NCBI GenBank assembly: GCA_016291665.1
Contig: JAEEYE010000016.1
Span: 1 to 48,281, forward strand
DNA from: Oxalobacter sp.
Lineage (GTDB): Bacteria; Pseudomonadota; Gammaproteobacteria; Burkholderiales; Burkholderiaceae_D
DNA: 48,281 bases
Direction: 5' to 3'
Shown: positions 19,316 through 28,636 of the stretch, one piece after another
Numbering within the stretch: the stretch's first letter is position 1
Layout of the letters: each line of letters starts with the position of its first letter
Notes under the pieces: model-generated
What the model was told of the DNA's origin: nothing
The model's database searches: none
Seen by the model: the letters and a program-made list of their open reading frames with translations, nothing else
Position numbers and translations under genes: made by a program

Positions 19316-20149
19316 TCACTCTACCCAAACAACCCAGCCGAAATGAGCACTGACTAAGACAAAGATACCGAATGCAATACGATACCATGCAAAAGGGATA
19401 AAGTTGTGCGAGCTAATAAAACGTAGCAACCAACGGACACACAGGAACGCAAAGATAAAGGATGAAACCGTACCAACCGTAAAGAGCGGGATATCGGAAG
19501 CCATCAACAGATCGCGTTCTTTGTAGATGGAATAAGCTGATGCACCGAAAAGCGTCGGCATGGCGAGGAAAAATGAAAACTCAGTAGCCACCTTTCTGGA
19601 CAAGCCAAAAAGCATCCCCCCGATGATGGTCGCCCCCGAACGGCTGGTTCCAGGAATCAAGGCGAACGCTTGGGCAATGCCCACCTTTAAGGCATCCATA
19701 AACGTCATATCGTCGACCGACTGGATACGCGACGCTTCAGGCCTGCGTTCATTTCTGCGTTCCACAAAAATAATAATCAGCCCACCGATAATGAAGGCTG
19801 CAGCAACCGGTATTGGATAAAAGAGAAACGCCTGGATTTTCTTGGCAAAGAGCAGCCCTAAAATAGCCGCTGGGAAAAAGGCAATAATGACATTGATGGC
19901 AAAGCGCCGCTCTTTTTCCTTGGTAAACATGCCAAAGAGCACTTCAAAGATTTTCTGACGGTAGACCCAAACAACAGAGAGCATCGCCCCGGCTTGAATG
20001 GCGATGGAAAAGACTTTGACGTTCTCACCTGTGAAATCCAACAGACTGCCCGCCAAAATAAGATGACCTGTCGAAGAAATCGGCAAAAACTCCGTCAACC
20101 CTTCAACAATACCCATGATGAAGGCTTTTACCGCCAAAACAAAATCCAT
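19316..20149 (-). CDS. uppP: Undecaprenyl-diphosphatase
   Basis: Integral inner-membrane phosphatase (BacA/UppP) that recycles undecaprenyl pyrophosphate for cell-wall synthesis and gives bacitracin tolerance. 277 aa, mostly hydrophobic with about eight membrane segments. The first signature is [16 protein letters not shown] (15-30), with the catalytic glutamates, serine and histidine; the second is [13 protein letters not shown], with the phosphate-binding arginine. The ATG at 20149 starts directly before the first helix. It is divergent from the macAB block. Confidence 0.96.
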   Translation of the reverse strand: MDFVLAVKAFIMGIVEGLTEFLPISSTGHLILAGSLLDFTGENVKVFSIAIQAGAMLSVVWVYRQKIFEVLFGMFTKEKERRFAINVIIAFFPAAILGLLFAKKIQAFLFYPIPVAAAFIIGGLIIIFVERRNERRPEASRIQSVDDMTFMDALKVGIAQAFALIPGTSRSGATIIGGMLFGLSRKVATEFSFFLAMPTLFGASAYSIYKERDLLMASDIPLFTVGTVSSFIFAFLCVRWLLRFISSHNFIPFAWYRIAFGIFVLVSAHFGWVVWVE

Positions 20150-20447
20150 GAATGCCCCTAAATCGAGAATCCGTCTGAAAATCCGACATCATACCCCCGT
20201 TACCCAAGATAAGGGAGAATGGATTGCAAAAAAGGACAATAAAGTAACCGAAACAGTACTTTTTAGCTCACGGCTCCTATATTTTCAGCTTAAAATGTAA
20301 CAAGCTGTTTCCCTTCTTGAAACTATCCCAGAAAAACAATACCTTAATATAGAAGGATAGGATCAACCGTTCTTTTAGGTGCCTGGCAACATAGGACTTC
20401 GGAAAAAAACTGCTAGGTGTAACCCTTTAAAAGGTCACAGGTCAACC
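20150..20447. other. uppP-macA divergent intergenic region
   Basis: This 298-bp A/T-rich spacer has no credible gene. TTGAAA near 20318 and TAATAT near 20344 on the plus strand could be parts of a macA promoter, but their spacing (about 20 nt or more) is poor. I see no clear operator. Confidence 0.4.
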
Positions 20448-21662
20448 ATGCTCGACAAACTCAAAAATTTGAAACGCCCCAAGATTTGGATTCCCATTGC
20501 TGTCGTTGCAGTGCTCATCATCATTCTCCTGGCATACTGGATTACCCAAAAGAAATCCTCCGTAAACTATATGACAGAAAAAGCCCGCATTGGCTCCATT
20601 AGGCATGCCGTCGAGGCAACAGGCGAAATCAGTGCAGTGAACCTTGTTACCGTCGGCGCCCAGGTTAGCGGTCAAATCAAAAAACTCCATGTTGTCTTAG
20701 GTCAAGAAGTCAAACAAGGGCAGATGATTGCAGAAATTGACTCGACAACACAGGAAAACCTCCTGCGCACTGACAAACTACGACTTGAAAGCTTAAAATC
20801 CATTTTGACTGCGCGTAAAACCGCCCTAGAAGTGGCAAAACGGGCCTATGAACGTGAACTGAAATTAATCAAGACCGATTCCACGTCAAAAGACAGCTTG
20901 GATAGGGCAAAGGATGCCTACGCAGCCGCAAAAGCCAATGTCGATGAAACCACCTCATCGATCAAACAGATGCAGTTGACCATCAACACTGATGAAACGA
21001 ACTTGGGCTACACAAAGATCCGTGCGCCATTAGATGGCACTGTAGTCTCCGTCCCAGTTGAAGAAGGGCAGACCGTCAACGCTAACCAGACAACACCTAC
21101 CATCATCAAGATTGCCAACCTGAACGACATGGAAATCGACATCCAGATTTCTGAAGGCGACATTACCAAGGTTAAGCAAGGGATGCCTGTTGATTATACG
21201 ATCCTATCTGAACCCAATACCGTCTTCCATGCCACCTTAGACTCCCTTGATCCAGGTTTGACGACATTAAGTGACGGTAGCTACGACAAAAGTAGTTCTG
21301 GTTCTTCCAGCGGCTCCAGCACATCAGCTGTCTATTATTACGGCAAAAGCTTCGTCAGCAATCCTGAAGGTAAACTGCGCATCGGCATGATGACGCAATG
21401 TACAATCCTTGTTGCCGATGCCCAGGATGTCTTAATCATCCCAAGCATTGCTATCACTTCCAGTGGTGGTAAACACTATGTCAGGGTATTGAAAAACAAG
21501 GAAAATGTCGAGAAGCGTGAAATCAAAATCGGCATTACGGATGGCGTCTACACAGAAGTCGTCTCAGGATTATCCGAAGGCGAAGAAGTTATTTCCTCCG
21601 AAGTTAATGAGGGTGAAAAGATTGGTAAGACACCGCGTATGCGTGGCGGACTTAGGATGTAG
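20448..21662 (+). CDS. macA: MacA-type periplasmic adaptor protein (membrane fusion protein)
   Basis: Links the MacB transporter to an outer membrane channel. About 404 aa from the ATG at 20448. An N-terminal membrane anchor (KIWIPIAVVAVLIIILLAYW) is followed by a lipoyl half (GEISAVNLVTVGAQVSGQIKKLHV), a long coiled-coil hairpin (about 100-185), the second lipoyl half (YTKIRAPLDGTVVSVPVEEGQ), a beta-barrel and a membrane-proximal domain. A Ser-rich linker (SSSGSSSGSS) interrupts the barrel region near 285-295, as in other MacA. The frame is open 23 codons further upstream, but CAGG six nt before 20448 and the anchor position favour this start. macB follows 3 nt later. Confidence 0.9.
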   Translation: MLDKLKNLKRPKIWIPIAVVAVLIIILLAYWITQKKSSVNYMTEKARIGSIRHAVEATGEISAVNLVTVGAQVSGQIKKLHVVLGQEVKQGQMIAEIDSTTQENLLRTDKLRLESLKSILTARKTALEVAKRAYERELKLIKTDSTSKDSLDRAKDAYAAAKANVDETTSSIKQMQLTINTDETNLGYTKIRAPLDGTVVSVPVEEGQTVNANQTTPTIIKIANLNDMEIDIQISEGDITKVKQGMPVDYTILSEPNTVFHATLDSLDPGLTTLSDGSYDKSSSGSSSGSSTSAVYYYGKSFVSNPEGKLRIGMMTQCTILVADAQDVLIIPSIAITSSGGKHYVRVLKNKENVEKREIKIGITDGVYTEVVSGLSEGEEVISSEVNEGEKIGKTPRMRGGLRM

Positions 21663-21665
21663 CCC

Positions 21666-23615
21666 ATGAACATCATCGAACTCAGAGGTATCAACAAGAT
21701 TTACGGAAGCGGGGGCAGCAAGGTTCACGTCTTAAAGGACATCGACCTTGATATCGAGTCTGGTGACTTTGTTGCCATCATCGGCCAATCAGGTTCCGGT
21801 AAATCCACTTTAATGAACATCATTGGATGTTTAGACACCTCCACATCTGGCGCCTACAAGATTTCTGGTGAAGACATTGAAGGAATGTCAGCAGACGACC
21901 TCGCAACCTTGCGTAGCCGCTACATTGGGTTCATCTTCCAGCGCTACAACCTGCTGACTTCCTTATCTGCACAAGAAAATGTCGAATTGCCGGCCGTCTA
22001 TTCCGGAGAAAAATTGGAAGCCAGAAGAGCGCGAGCAAAAAAACTGCTTGAAAACCTCGATATGGGTGAACGAACCACCCACCTACCATCGGAACTCTCA
22101 GGCGGGCAACAGCAGCGTGTTTCCATTGCCAGGGCCTTGATGAATGGCGGCAACATCATCTTAGCCGACGAACCAACCGGCGCATTAGACTCCAAAAGCG
22201 GGGAAAACGTCATTGAAATCCTGCAAAAACTCAATGAAATGGGGCATACCGTCATTTTGGTTACCCACGACCCGAAAGTCGCAGCTACCGCAAACCGAGT
22301 CATTGAAATCAAGGATGGTCGCATCATCGGCGATGAACGCCTCAAACCCAACCAGAACAGTTCTAAAGTCTATGAACTGAAAAAAGATCTGAGAAGCACA
22401 TTTGCTTACTTGAAAGACCAGTTTGTTGAAGCATTTAAGATGTCCATCCAAGCCATACGGGCGCACAAAATGCGTTCGATGCTGACAATGCTAGGCATCA
22501 TCATTGGGATTGCTTCGGTTGTTTCTGTCGTTGCACTCGGTAAAGGATCTCAAGAAAAAATCCTATCTGACATCAATGCGATGGGGACGAACACTGTTGT
22601 CATCATGCCAGGGCACGGCTTTGGGGATAGACACTCAAACAAATATAAGACATTAACCGTACACGACTCCGATCTCCTGGCAAGGCAAAGTTACGTAGCC
22701 AGTTCTACCCCTGCCGTCAGTGCATCAGGCAACATTACCCGCGAAAACATCTCTGTCACAGGACAGCTCCAAGGTGTCGGTGAACAGTACTTCGACGTCA
22801 AAGGCTTGAACGCAGAAGCAGGCAGATTGCTCACGAAAGACGATATCATCAAAGGCAATGCTGTCGTTGTCATTGACCAGAACACCAAGTCCAAACTGTT
22901 TGCCAATGAACAAAACCAAGAAATCATTGGGCAGACCATCATCTTCAACAAGCAACCTTTGCGGATTATCGGCATTTCCGAAAAACAGAATGCCAACTTC
23001 GGCCCCCAAGACACACTACAGATGTGGGCACCTTACACAGCGGTCATGAACCGTATCACGGGAAACCGGAACATTTCCTCAATCACCGTCAAAGTGGTAG
23101 ACGACGTCAGCATGGCAGCTGCAGAGAAAAACATCATCCGCTTTTTGACAGTAAAACACGGAAAAGAAGACTTCTTCACCATCAACACGGATAGCATCCG
23201 CCAGACTGTCGAAAGCACAACGGGTACCATGCGTCTCTTGATTTCCTGTATCGCCTTGATTTCCTTGGTAGTTGGTGGCATTGGTGTTATGAACATCATG
23301 CTTGTTTCTGTAACGGAACGTACTCGTGAAATCGGTATCCGCATGGCTGTTGGCGCCAGAAGGAGTAGCGTCCTCCAACAGTTCTTAATTGAGGCTGTCT
23401 TAATCTGTATCATTGGCGGATTCCTAGGGATTTTCTTTGCTTTTGGCATCGGAGTCCTGTTTAAGCTGTTTGTAAGATCTTTCACGATGTCGTACTCTGC
23501 TGCCTCAGTTGTTCTGGCACTGGTCTGTTCTACACTGATTGGTGTCATCTTCGGCTATATTCCAGCAAAGAATGCGGCAAAATTAAACCCTGTCGATGCC
23601 CTAAGCAGCGACTGA
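21666..23615 (+). CDS. macB: MacB-type ABC transporter (ATPase-permease fusion)
   Basis: Mechanotransmission ABC exporter that moves substrates from the periplasm through MacA and an outer membrane channel (macrolides or peptides in known cases). 649 aa, the usual length. ATPase domain about 1-225: Walker A GQSGSGKS (40-47), signature LSGGQQQR, Walker B ILADEPTGALD. A first membrane segment near 275-295 (MLTMLGIIIGIASVVSVVAL) is followed by a large periplasmic domain, and three more helices close the protein (FtsX-like). Substrate cannot be inferred. macA lies upstream and an OMF lipoprotein downstream. Confidence 0.93.
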   Translation: MNIIELRGINKIYGSGGSKVHVLKDIDLDIESGDFVAIIGQSGSGKSTLMNIIGCLDTSTSGAYKISGEDIEGMSADDLATLRSRYIGFIFQRYNLLTSLSAQENVELPAVYSGEKLEARRARAKKLLENLDMGERTTHLPSELSGGQQQRVSIARALMNGGNIILADEPTGALDSKSGENVIEILQKLNEMGHTVILVTHDPKVAATANRVIEIKDGRIIGDERLKPNQNSSKVYELKKDLRSTFAYLKDQFVEAFKMSIQAIRAHKMRSMLTMLGIIIGIASVVSVVALGKGSQEKILSDINAMGTNTVVIMPGHGFGDRHSNKYKTLTVHDSDLLARQSYVASSTPAVSASGNITRENISVTGQLQGVGEQYFDVKGLNAEAGRLLTKDDIIKGNAVVVIDQNTKSKLFANEQNQEIIGQTIIFNKQPLRIIGISEKQNANFGPQDTLQMWAPYTAVMNRITGNRNISSITVKVVDDVSMAAAEKNIIRFLTVKHGKEDFFTINTDSIRQTVESTTGTMRLLISCIALISLVVGGIGVMNIMLVSVTERTREIGIRMAVGARRSSVLQQFLIEAVLICIIGGFLGIFFAFGIGVLFKLFVRSFTMSYSAASVVLALVCSTLIGVIFGYIPAKNAAKLNPVDALSSD

Positions 23616-23660
23616 TATCCAAAGGATTACATGAATAGTAGTTATTGAAGGGTGGATGCA

Positions 23661-25022
23661 ATGCAACGGAACCGTTTAATCCCAGCAATCTTACTGTGCG
23701 CACTTCTTGCTGGTTGCGCCACCAAAACTGCTGAAATCCCAGACAGCGGCCTGATTTCCCAGCAGGCAATTGCTGAGCAATACCAAATTGACCGTGAGTG
23801 GTGGAAGATTTATGGCGACCCAAAGTTGAATTCCATTGTTGATTCAGCCCTGGCGAATAATATCGACCTTCGCAAAAGCGCCATCAACGTCAATAAGGCA
23901 CTCTATCATGCGAACCTCCTGGGCGAAGACCTGATTCCGTCTTTTTATGGTTCAGCAGGCGCTGGGGCAGAAAAGAACCTGAAAGAAGGCATCACCACAC
24001 ACACATACAATGCGCAGCTAGGCGCCAGTTACGAAATCGACCTGTGGCGCAAACTGCGTGATGCAGCTTCAGCCCAAGAGTGGGAATACAAAGCAACCCA
24101 ACTGGATCTAGAAGCGTCAAAACTAGCTCTGATCAACAATGTTGTCGACACGTATTTCCATCTTGTTTACCTGAATAACGCAATCAAGATCACCCGGCAG
24201 AACATTGACTTCTACTCTAGGCTCTTAACCATTTCCAATCATAAGCACAACGTCGGTACCGTAGATGTCTCAGAACCGCTAAATGCCGACAAATCGCTCT
24301 TATCTTCCCAGAACAACCTGAAACTCCTCGAATCAGAACGCAAACAGGTTGAAGAGACATTAAGGAACCTGTTAAACCTCCGGCCAGAAGATCCACTTGG
24401 TATTGTCAGAGACAGCATCATGGATGTGCCACTAACTGATGTTGACCTCAATGTCCCTATTGCTGCACTGGGTCTAAGACCAGATGTCAAAGCTGCAGAA
24501 TTCCGAGTCCAATCGGCATTTTTAGATTGGGAATCTGCCAAAGCAGAACTGTACCCTAGCATTACGATCGGTAGTACCTTAAGTGTCTCTTCACGCAAGG
24601 CAAGGACTATGTTCAATGCCCCCATGCTGGGAGGCGTCATCAACCTGAACCTGCCATTTTTGCAATGGAACAAACTGCGATGGAACATCCGCCTCTCTGA
24701 AGCTGACTTTGAAAGCGCAAAGTTGGGGCTGACATCTGCCATCAACACGGCATTGAATGAAGTAGACACCCACTATTACACTTACCAGAAAATCCGCGCC
24801 CAACTTGACATCCACCATAAGAAATACAGGAACGACGTCAAAATCACCCAATACAACCACCACCGCTACAAAGTCGGCACCTACGAACTCAAAGATTGGC
24901 TACAAGCAAAATGTTCTGAAAACCAAGAACTGATGACATTACTTGAAGCCAAGTACCGGGCTATTAACGAAGAAAACGCTATCTATAAGGCACTGGGTGC
25001 ACGGATTGTCTCGGGATACTGA
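23661..25022 (+). CDS. RND/ABC-type outer membrane efflux lipoprotein (NodT/OprM-like)
   Basis: 453 aa. A lipoprotein signal peptide ends in the lipobox LAGC with acylated Cys at residue 19. Two outer-membrane-factor repeats with long helical stretches follow; features such as EWWKIYGDPKLNSIVDSALANNIDL, ALGLRPDVKAAEFRVQSA and a proline-rich loop match the family. I prefer ATG 23661, with AAGGGTGG five nt upstream, over a GTG three codons earlier. It lies 45 nt after macB and is presumably the outer membrane channel for MacAB. A second OMF (tolC) follows one gene later. Confidence 0.87.
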   Translation: MQRNRLIPAILLCALLAGCATKTAEIPDSGLISQQAIAEQYQIDREWWKIYGDPKLNSIVDSALANNIDLRKSAINVNKALYHANLLGEDLIPSFYGSAGAGAEKNLKEGITTHTYNAQLGASYEIDLWRKLRDAASAQEWEYKATQLDLEASKLALINNVVDTYFHLVYLNNAIKITRQNIDFYSRLLTISNHKHNVGTVDVSEPLNADKSLLSSQNNLKLLESERKQVEETLRNLLNLRPEDPLGIVRDSIMDVPLTDVDLNVPIAALGLRPDVKAAEFRVQSAFLDWESAKAELYPSITIGSTLSVSSRKARTMFNAPMLGGVINLNLPFLQWNKLRWNIRLSEADFESAKLGLTSAINTALNEVDTHYYTYQKIRAQLDIHHKKYRNDVKITQYNHHRYKVGTYELKDWLQAKCSENQELMTLLEAKYRAINEENAIYKALGARIVSGY

Positions 25023-25045
25023 CAGTTGGATTCAGTGGAAAAAAC

Positions 25046-25696
25046 ATGCTTAATGCCTACCAAAACATGATAGAAAACCAGCTGAGGGCAGGAGGCATTA
25101 CACTGCCTAGCATTTTCGAAGCTTTTGACCAAGTTGACCGACAATCCTTCGTACCACAAAGCTTCCAGCGTTTCGCCTATGCGGACATGCCCATCCCCTT
25201 GGAAGGCGCTCAGGAAATGTTCTCGCCATTAACTGAAGCTCGGATCCTCCAAGCAATCAACCCAACAAAAAATGACAACATGCTTGAAATTGGTACGGGC
25301 TCAGGTTTTTCTGCAGCACTCTCCGCACAACTCGCCCGTTACGTCACTAGTTTAGAAATCGACCCTTCAAAAGCCAACAGCGCAATGCTGCGCCTTGAAC
25401 ATGAAAACATCCGTAACGCACGAGTCATCTGCTATGATGGCTTTTTATACGACCTTTACCAAACGACCGAAAAATTCGATATCATTACTTTTTCGGGTTC
25501 TGTATCTTCCCTACCAGTAACATTTCTCGATAGGCTGGCTGATGGCGGCAAACTGTTTTATTTCAAGTCTCTGCCATCGTTGGACTTTGCAGAACTTGTA
25601 ATGAAAGATACTAACGGGAACATCAAAACCCACCGGCTTTTTGAAACCAAAGTAACGGCGCTTGTTGAACCCAGAGAAAAGAAATTTACGTTTTAA
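25046..25696 (+). CDS. Protein-L-isoaspartate O-methyltransferase-like protein
   Basis: 216 aa SAM-dependent methyltransferase fold. Motif I is MLEIGTGSGFSAALSAQLA, followed by VTSLEIDPSKA; an N-terminal MIENQLRAGG and VDRQSFVP match the PIMT branch that sits before tolC in many betaproteobacteria. Repair of isoaspartate is the family function, but this branch lacks an experimentally known substrate to my knowledge. In relatives a rhodanese gene often stands between this gene and tolC; here tolC follows directly. It is 23 nt downstream of the OMF lipoprotein, with GTGGA upstream of the ATG. Confidence 0.75.
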   Translation: MLNAYQNMIENQLRAGGITLPSIFEAFDQVDRQSFVPQSFQRFAYADMPIPLEGAQEMFSPLTEARILQAINPTKNDNMLEIGTGSGFSAALSAQLARYVTSLEIDPSKANSAMLRLEHENIRNARVICYDGFLYDLYQTTEKFDIITFSGSVSSLPVTFLDRLADGGKLFYFKSLPSLDFAELVMKDTNGNIKTHRLFETKVTALVEPREKKFTF

Positions 25697-25740
25697 AATA
25701 ATAAGTTGCCTACAGAATGGGTAACCTCATTGGAATAATT

Positions 25741-27045
25741 ATGCGGCTCAAAAATGCCATCTCCCTCTTAGTCGGTTGCCTGCTTTCTACAGCAGTCTCT
25801 GCAACAGACCTTATGGATGTATATATGGAGGCACAGGCAAACGATCCGCAATATGCCAGTGCACGTGCTGCGAATGCAGCAGCTCAAGAAAAGAAAACCC
25901 AAGGACTTTCCAAGTTACTGCCCAACATAAATGCCAATGGTGGCTATGCAAGAAACTATCCCGGCGACACGCAATACTCAGAAAATCAATACGGCATTAC
26001 CCTAACGCAACCACTTTTTAACATTGCCGCCTATCAGAACTGGGAACGCAGCAAACTCGAAACCGAACTGGGTGACGCTCAGTTTGCAGAGGCAAAGCAG
26101 GACTTGATGATCCGCGTCGCTGATGCTTACTTCGCCGTTCTTACAGCACAGGAAGTCCTTGCTTTTTCTGAAATCCAAAAAGAAGCCGTCTCCCAACAAC
26201 TTGCACTTGCGAGACGCAATTTTGAAGTCGGCAACGCAACCATCACCGATACGCATGAAGCTGTTGCCCGCTACAACCTGGCTGAAGCTGATGAAATTGC
26301 AGCGGTCAACGAACTCGAAGTCCGCAAAACTGCACTTGAAGAAATTATCGGACATCCGCCAGGTATCCTAGATCCGCTCAGGGAACATGTTCTGCTCAAG
26401 ATGCCAGAACCGGCAATCATAACAGACTGGGTCGACATGGCAGGAAATAGCAATTATAGGGTTGTGGAATCACAGCTTGCGTATGAAATAGCAAAACGCC
26501 AGACAGCCATCGCCAAAGCAGGGCATGCTCCAACGGTAGATCTTGTCGCATCGTACAACCATACAAACCATGACCAGTACACAATGGATAGCAGACGTGG
26601 GCTTGAGTCATTCAACAGTTCGAAGATGGTTGGCATCCAATGGAATATCCCGCTCTTCTCCGGTTTCGAAACCTCCAGCAAAGTCAAAGAGTCTGTTTCA
26701 TTGGAAGAAAAATCACGCAACGACCTAGAAGCTGCCAAACGTAGCGCTACCCAGCAGGCACGCCAGTATTTCTTAAGCGTCAGCAGCGGCCTTTCACAGG
26801 TCCGTGCTCTGGAATCCGCCGAAACCGCCAGCTTGACAGCCCTCGAATCCAACAAACTTGGCTACGAAGTAGGTGTACGTATCAACATCGACGTGTTAAA
26901 TGCTGAGCAGCAACTCTATGACACCCGCAAGAACTTAACGAGGGCACGTAATGAAACCATCCTCTATGGACTCCGACTCAAACGCGCAGCGGGAACTCTC
27001 GTGGAGGATGACCTCCAGGAAGTTAACCTGCTATTGCAGAAATAA
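25741..27045 (+). CDS. tolC: TolC-family outer membrane efflux channel
   Basis: 434 aa from the ATG at 25741, where a clear signal peptide starts (MRLKNAISLLVGCLLSTAVSA). The mature protein opens with TDLMDVYMEAQANDPQYASARA, typical of TolC, and ends in a short helix-rich tail. Two structural repeats with long coiled coils are visible. No lipobox is present, unlike the neighbouring OMF. A longer frame from 25717 lacks a ribosome binding site; TTGGA sits seven nt before 25741. It probably serves several inner-membrane pumps as a general exit duct. tRNA-His follows. Confidence 0.9.
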   Translation: MRLKNAISLLVGCLLSTAVSATDLMDVYMEAQANDPQYASARAANAAAQEKKTQGLSKLLPNINANGGYARNYPGDTQYSENQYGITLTQPLFNIAAYQNWERSKLETELGDAQFAEAKQDLMIRVADAYFAVLTAQEVLAFSEIQKEAVSQQLALARRNFEVGNATITDTHEAVARYNLAEADEIAAVNELEVRKTALEEIIGHPPGILDPLREHVLLKMPEPAIITDWVDMAGNSNYRVVESQLAYEIAKRQTAIAKAGHAPTVDLVASYNHTNHDQYTMDSRRGLESFNSSKMVGIQWNIPLFSGFETSSKVKESVSLEEKSRNDLEAAKRSATQQARQYFLSVSSGLSQVRALESAETASLTALESNKLGYEVGVRINIDVLNAEQQLYDTRKNLTRARNETILYGLRLKRAAGTLVEDDLQEVNLLLQK

Positions 27046-27048
27046 CCC

Positions 27049-27077
27049 TTGCTTTTTTAAGACAGTATTTATATAAT
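27049..27077 (+). promoter_or_regulatory. tRNA-His promoter
   Basis: TTGCTT (27049-27054), a 17-bp spacer and a perfect TATAAT (27072-27077) lie 24 bp before the tRNA. The -35 begins 3 bp after the tolC stop, so the tRNA is transcribed independently of the efflux genes. Confidence 0.75.
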
Positions 27078-27101
27078 CCAAGGTTCTAAGATTTATTCAG
27101 T

Positions 27102-27178
27102 GGTGGGAGTAGCTCAGTTGGTAGAGTCCCGGATTGTGATTCCGGTTGTCGTGGGTTCGAGCCCCATCTTCCACCCCA
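27102..27178 (+). tRNA. tRNA-His (GTG anticodon)
   Basis: A full cloverleaf can be drawn. The acceptor GGTGGGAG (27102-27109) pairs with CTTCCACC (27168-27175), including the extra G-1:C73 pair specific to tRNA-His. The anticodon GTG is at 27136-27138 in the loop TTGTGAT with stem CCGGA/TCCGG. The T arm GTGGG-TTCGAGC-CCCAT and encoded CCA (27176-27178) are present. The D arm has one G-T pair. Confidence 0.98.
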
Positions 27179-27191
27179 CTGATTTCCAAAT

Positions 27192-27217
27192 GCCACCTTA
27201 ACGGTGGTATTTTTTTA
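27192..27217 (+). terminator. Intrinsic terminator after tRNA-His
   Basis: CCACC and GGTGG around loop TTAAC, followed by TATTTTTTT. Placed 14 bp after the CCA end. Confidence 0.8.
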
Positions 27218-27263
27218 GCCATTTCCTCCCAAAGCTGCCCCAAACTCATGAAGGAATGCCAAG

Positions 27264-27686
27264 ATGAAAAAATTCGCCCTAAGCCTTCTTCTTTGCCTTT
27301 TTTCCCTGACCGCCAGCGCTGAATCCTGGTTTTACCTGGCAGGCTCCGCTGACGGCAAGGTCAAAGTTTACGGCGACGCCAAGAGCCTTGACCTGGAGAA
27401 CCACAAAGGCTGGATTAAGATTGTCGACGAAGAACAGGAGGAGGCGTCCGACGTCCTTTACCGCTACACCGCAAACTGCAAAGCAAATAAAGTCAAAAAC
27501 ACGATGGCCATCATCAACCTGAAAGACGACAAGCGTTTCTTTGCTCCAACTGACGATGGCAGCGAAGATACCGTCACTAAAGGGGAGATGAACGAATATA
27601 TCTACACATGGCTCTGTGAAGGCAGGTACGACTGGCTCCATCATATGGGCATCAAGCCCGAGCATGACAGCGGCTTCAATAAATGA
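27264..27686 (+). CDS. Small secreted protein, possibly surface-adhesin E-like
   Basis: 140 aa. A signal peptide (MKKFALSLLLCLFSLTASA) is cleaved near residue 19, leaving a mature domain of about 120 aa with ESWFYLAGSADGKVKVYGDAKSL at its start and two conserved-looking cysteines (YTANCKANK and TWLCEGRYDW), which may form a disulfide. The layout resembles small surface-adhesin E-type domains found widely in proteobacteria, but I am not sure of that family. The start has AAGGA eight nt upstream. Its TGA overlaps the next ATG (ATGA), so it is co-translated with the pseudouridine synthase. Confidence 0.7.
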   Translation: MKKFALSLLLCLFSLTASAESWFYLAGSADGKVKVYGDAKSLDLENHKGWIKIVDEEQEEASDVLYRYTANCKANKVKNTMAIINLKDDKRFFAPTDDGSEDTVTKGEMNEYIYTWLCEGRYDWLHHMGIKPEHDSGFNK

Positions 27687-28636
27687 GCAAGACAATCCCC
27701 TGCTTTAATGGAGTCAGCCCCAGCAGGATCATTGTCCCACAGGATAAGTGGGCGACCTGCCTACACTTCCTAGCGGAACGCCTTCCCGCACTATCCAAAG
27801 AACAATGGGAAGAACGCATCAAAAACGGTTGGGTGCTTGATGGCGAAGGCAACCCCATTGCACCCAACACCCGCTGCAAAGCCGGTTTGAAACTCTACTA
27901 TTGGCGGTATTTGGAAAACGAACCGCACATTCCTTTCGAAGAATCCGTCCTCTACCAAGATGACCATATTGTCGTAGCCGATAAACCGCATTTTTTACCG
28001 GTTATCCCCTCCGGCCGGTACATCCAGGAAACGCTACTGGTTAGGCTTCGGCGCAAACTCGGCATCGACACGCTATCCCCAGTACACCGTATCGACCGCG
28101 AAACCGCTGGACTCGTTCTTTTCTCAGTACACCCTGAAGAACGAAACGCATACCAAAGGCTTTTCCGAACGCGTTCAGTTTCAAAGACTTATGAGGCGGT
28201 AGCCCCATACCGCAAAGACATCGAAGAAACACCACTCCTGCAGCATTACATCTTCCAGCGCGAAGACAACTTCATGCAGATGACCTTTGGTGAAGGCAAG
28301 CCCAACGCAGAAACCTTAGCCAGCATCCTGCACCATAACAAGAACTATGCGCTTTACCAGCTTGAACCCTTTACAGGACGCAAGCACCAACTGCGAGTGC
28401 AGATGATGGCCTTGGGGATTCCTATCCTGAACGACCGTATTTACCCCATACACCAGCCAGAATCCGTCACTGAAGACATGCTGGCTAAAGAATACCGCCA
28501 TCCATTGCAACTACTTGCCCGTTCGATGACATTCATTGATCCAGTAACAGGGCAAGACAGACTCTTTACGAGCAACTGTAAATTATCAGCAGCGAAACTA
28601 GCCTTGCCAGAAACAACCAAGAATAGCAACAAATGA
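27683..28636 (+). CDS. RluA-family pseudouridine synthase
   Basis: 317 aa. Isomerises uridine to pseudouridine in rRNA or tRNA. The catalytic motif is HRIDRETAGLVLF (135-147) with D138 as nucleophile. An N-terminal region with an S4-like segment (about 15-75) precedes the catalytic domain, and the C-terminal GRKHQLRVQMMALGIPILND motif is typical of RluA. The target cannot be told from sequence; this two-part form is often annotated simply as pseudouridine synthase. It overlaps both neighbours by ATGA, forming one translational unit. Confidence 0.87.
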   Translation: MSKTIPCFNGVSPSRIIVPQDKWATCLHFLAERLPALSKEQWEERIKNGWVLDGEGNPIAPNTRCKAGLKLYYWRYLENEPHIPFEESVLYQDDHIVVADKPHFLPVIPSGRYIQETLLVRLRRKLGIDTLSPVHRIDRETAGLVLFSVHPEERNAYQRLFRTRSVSKTYEAVAPYRKDIEETPLLQHYIFQREDNFMQMTFGEGKPNAETLASILHHNKNYALYQLEPFTGRKHQLRVQMMALGIPILNDRIYPIHQPESVTEDMLAKEYRHPLQLLARSMTFIDPVTGQDRLFTSNCKLSAAKLALPETTKNSNK

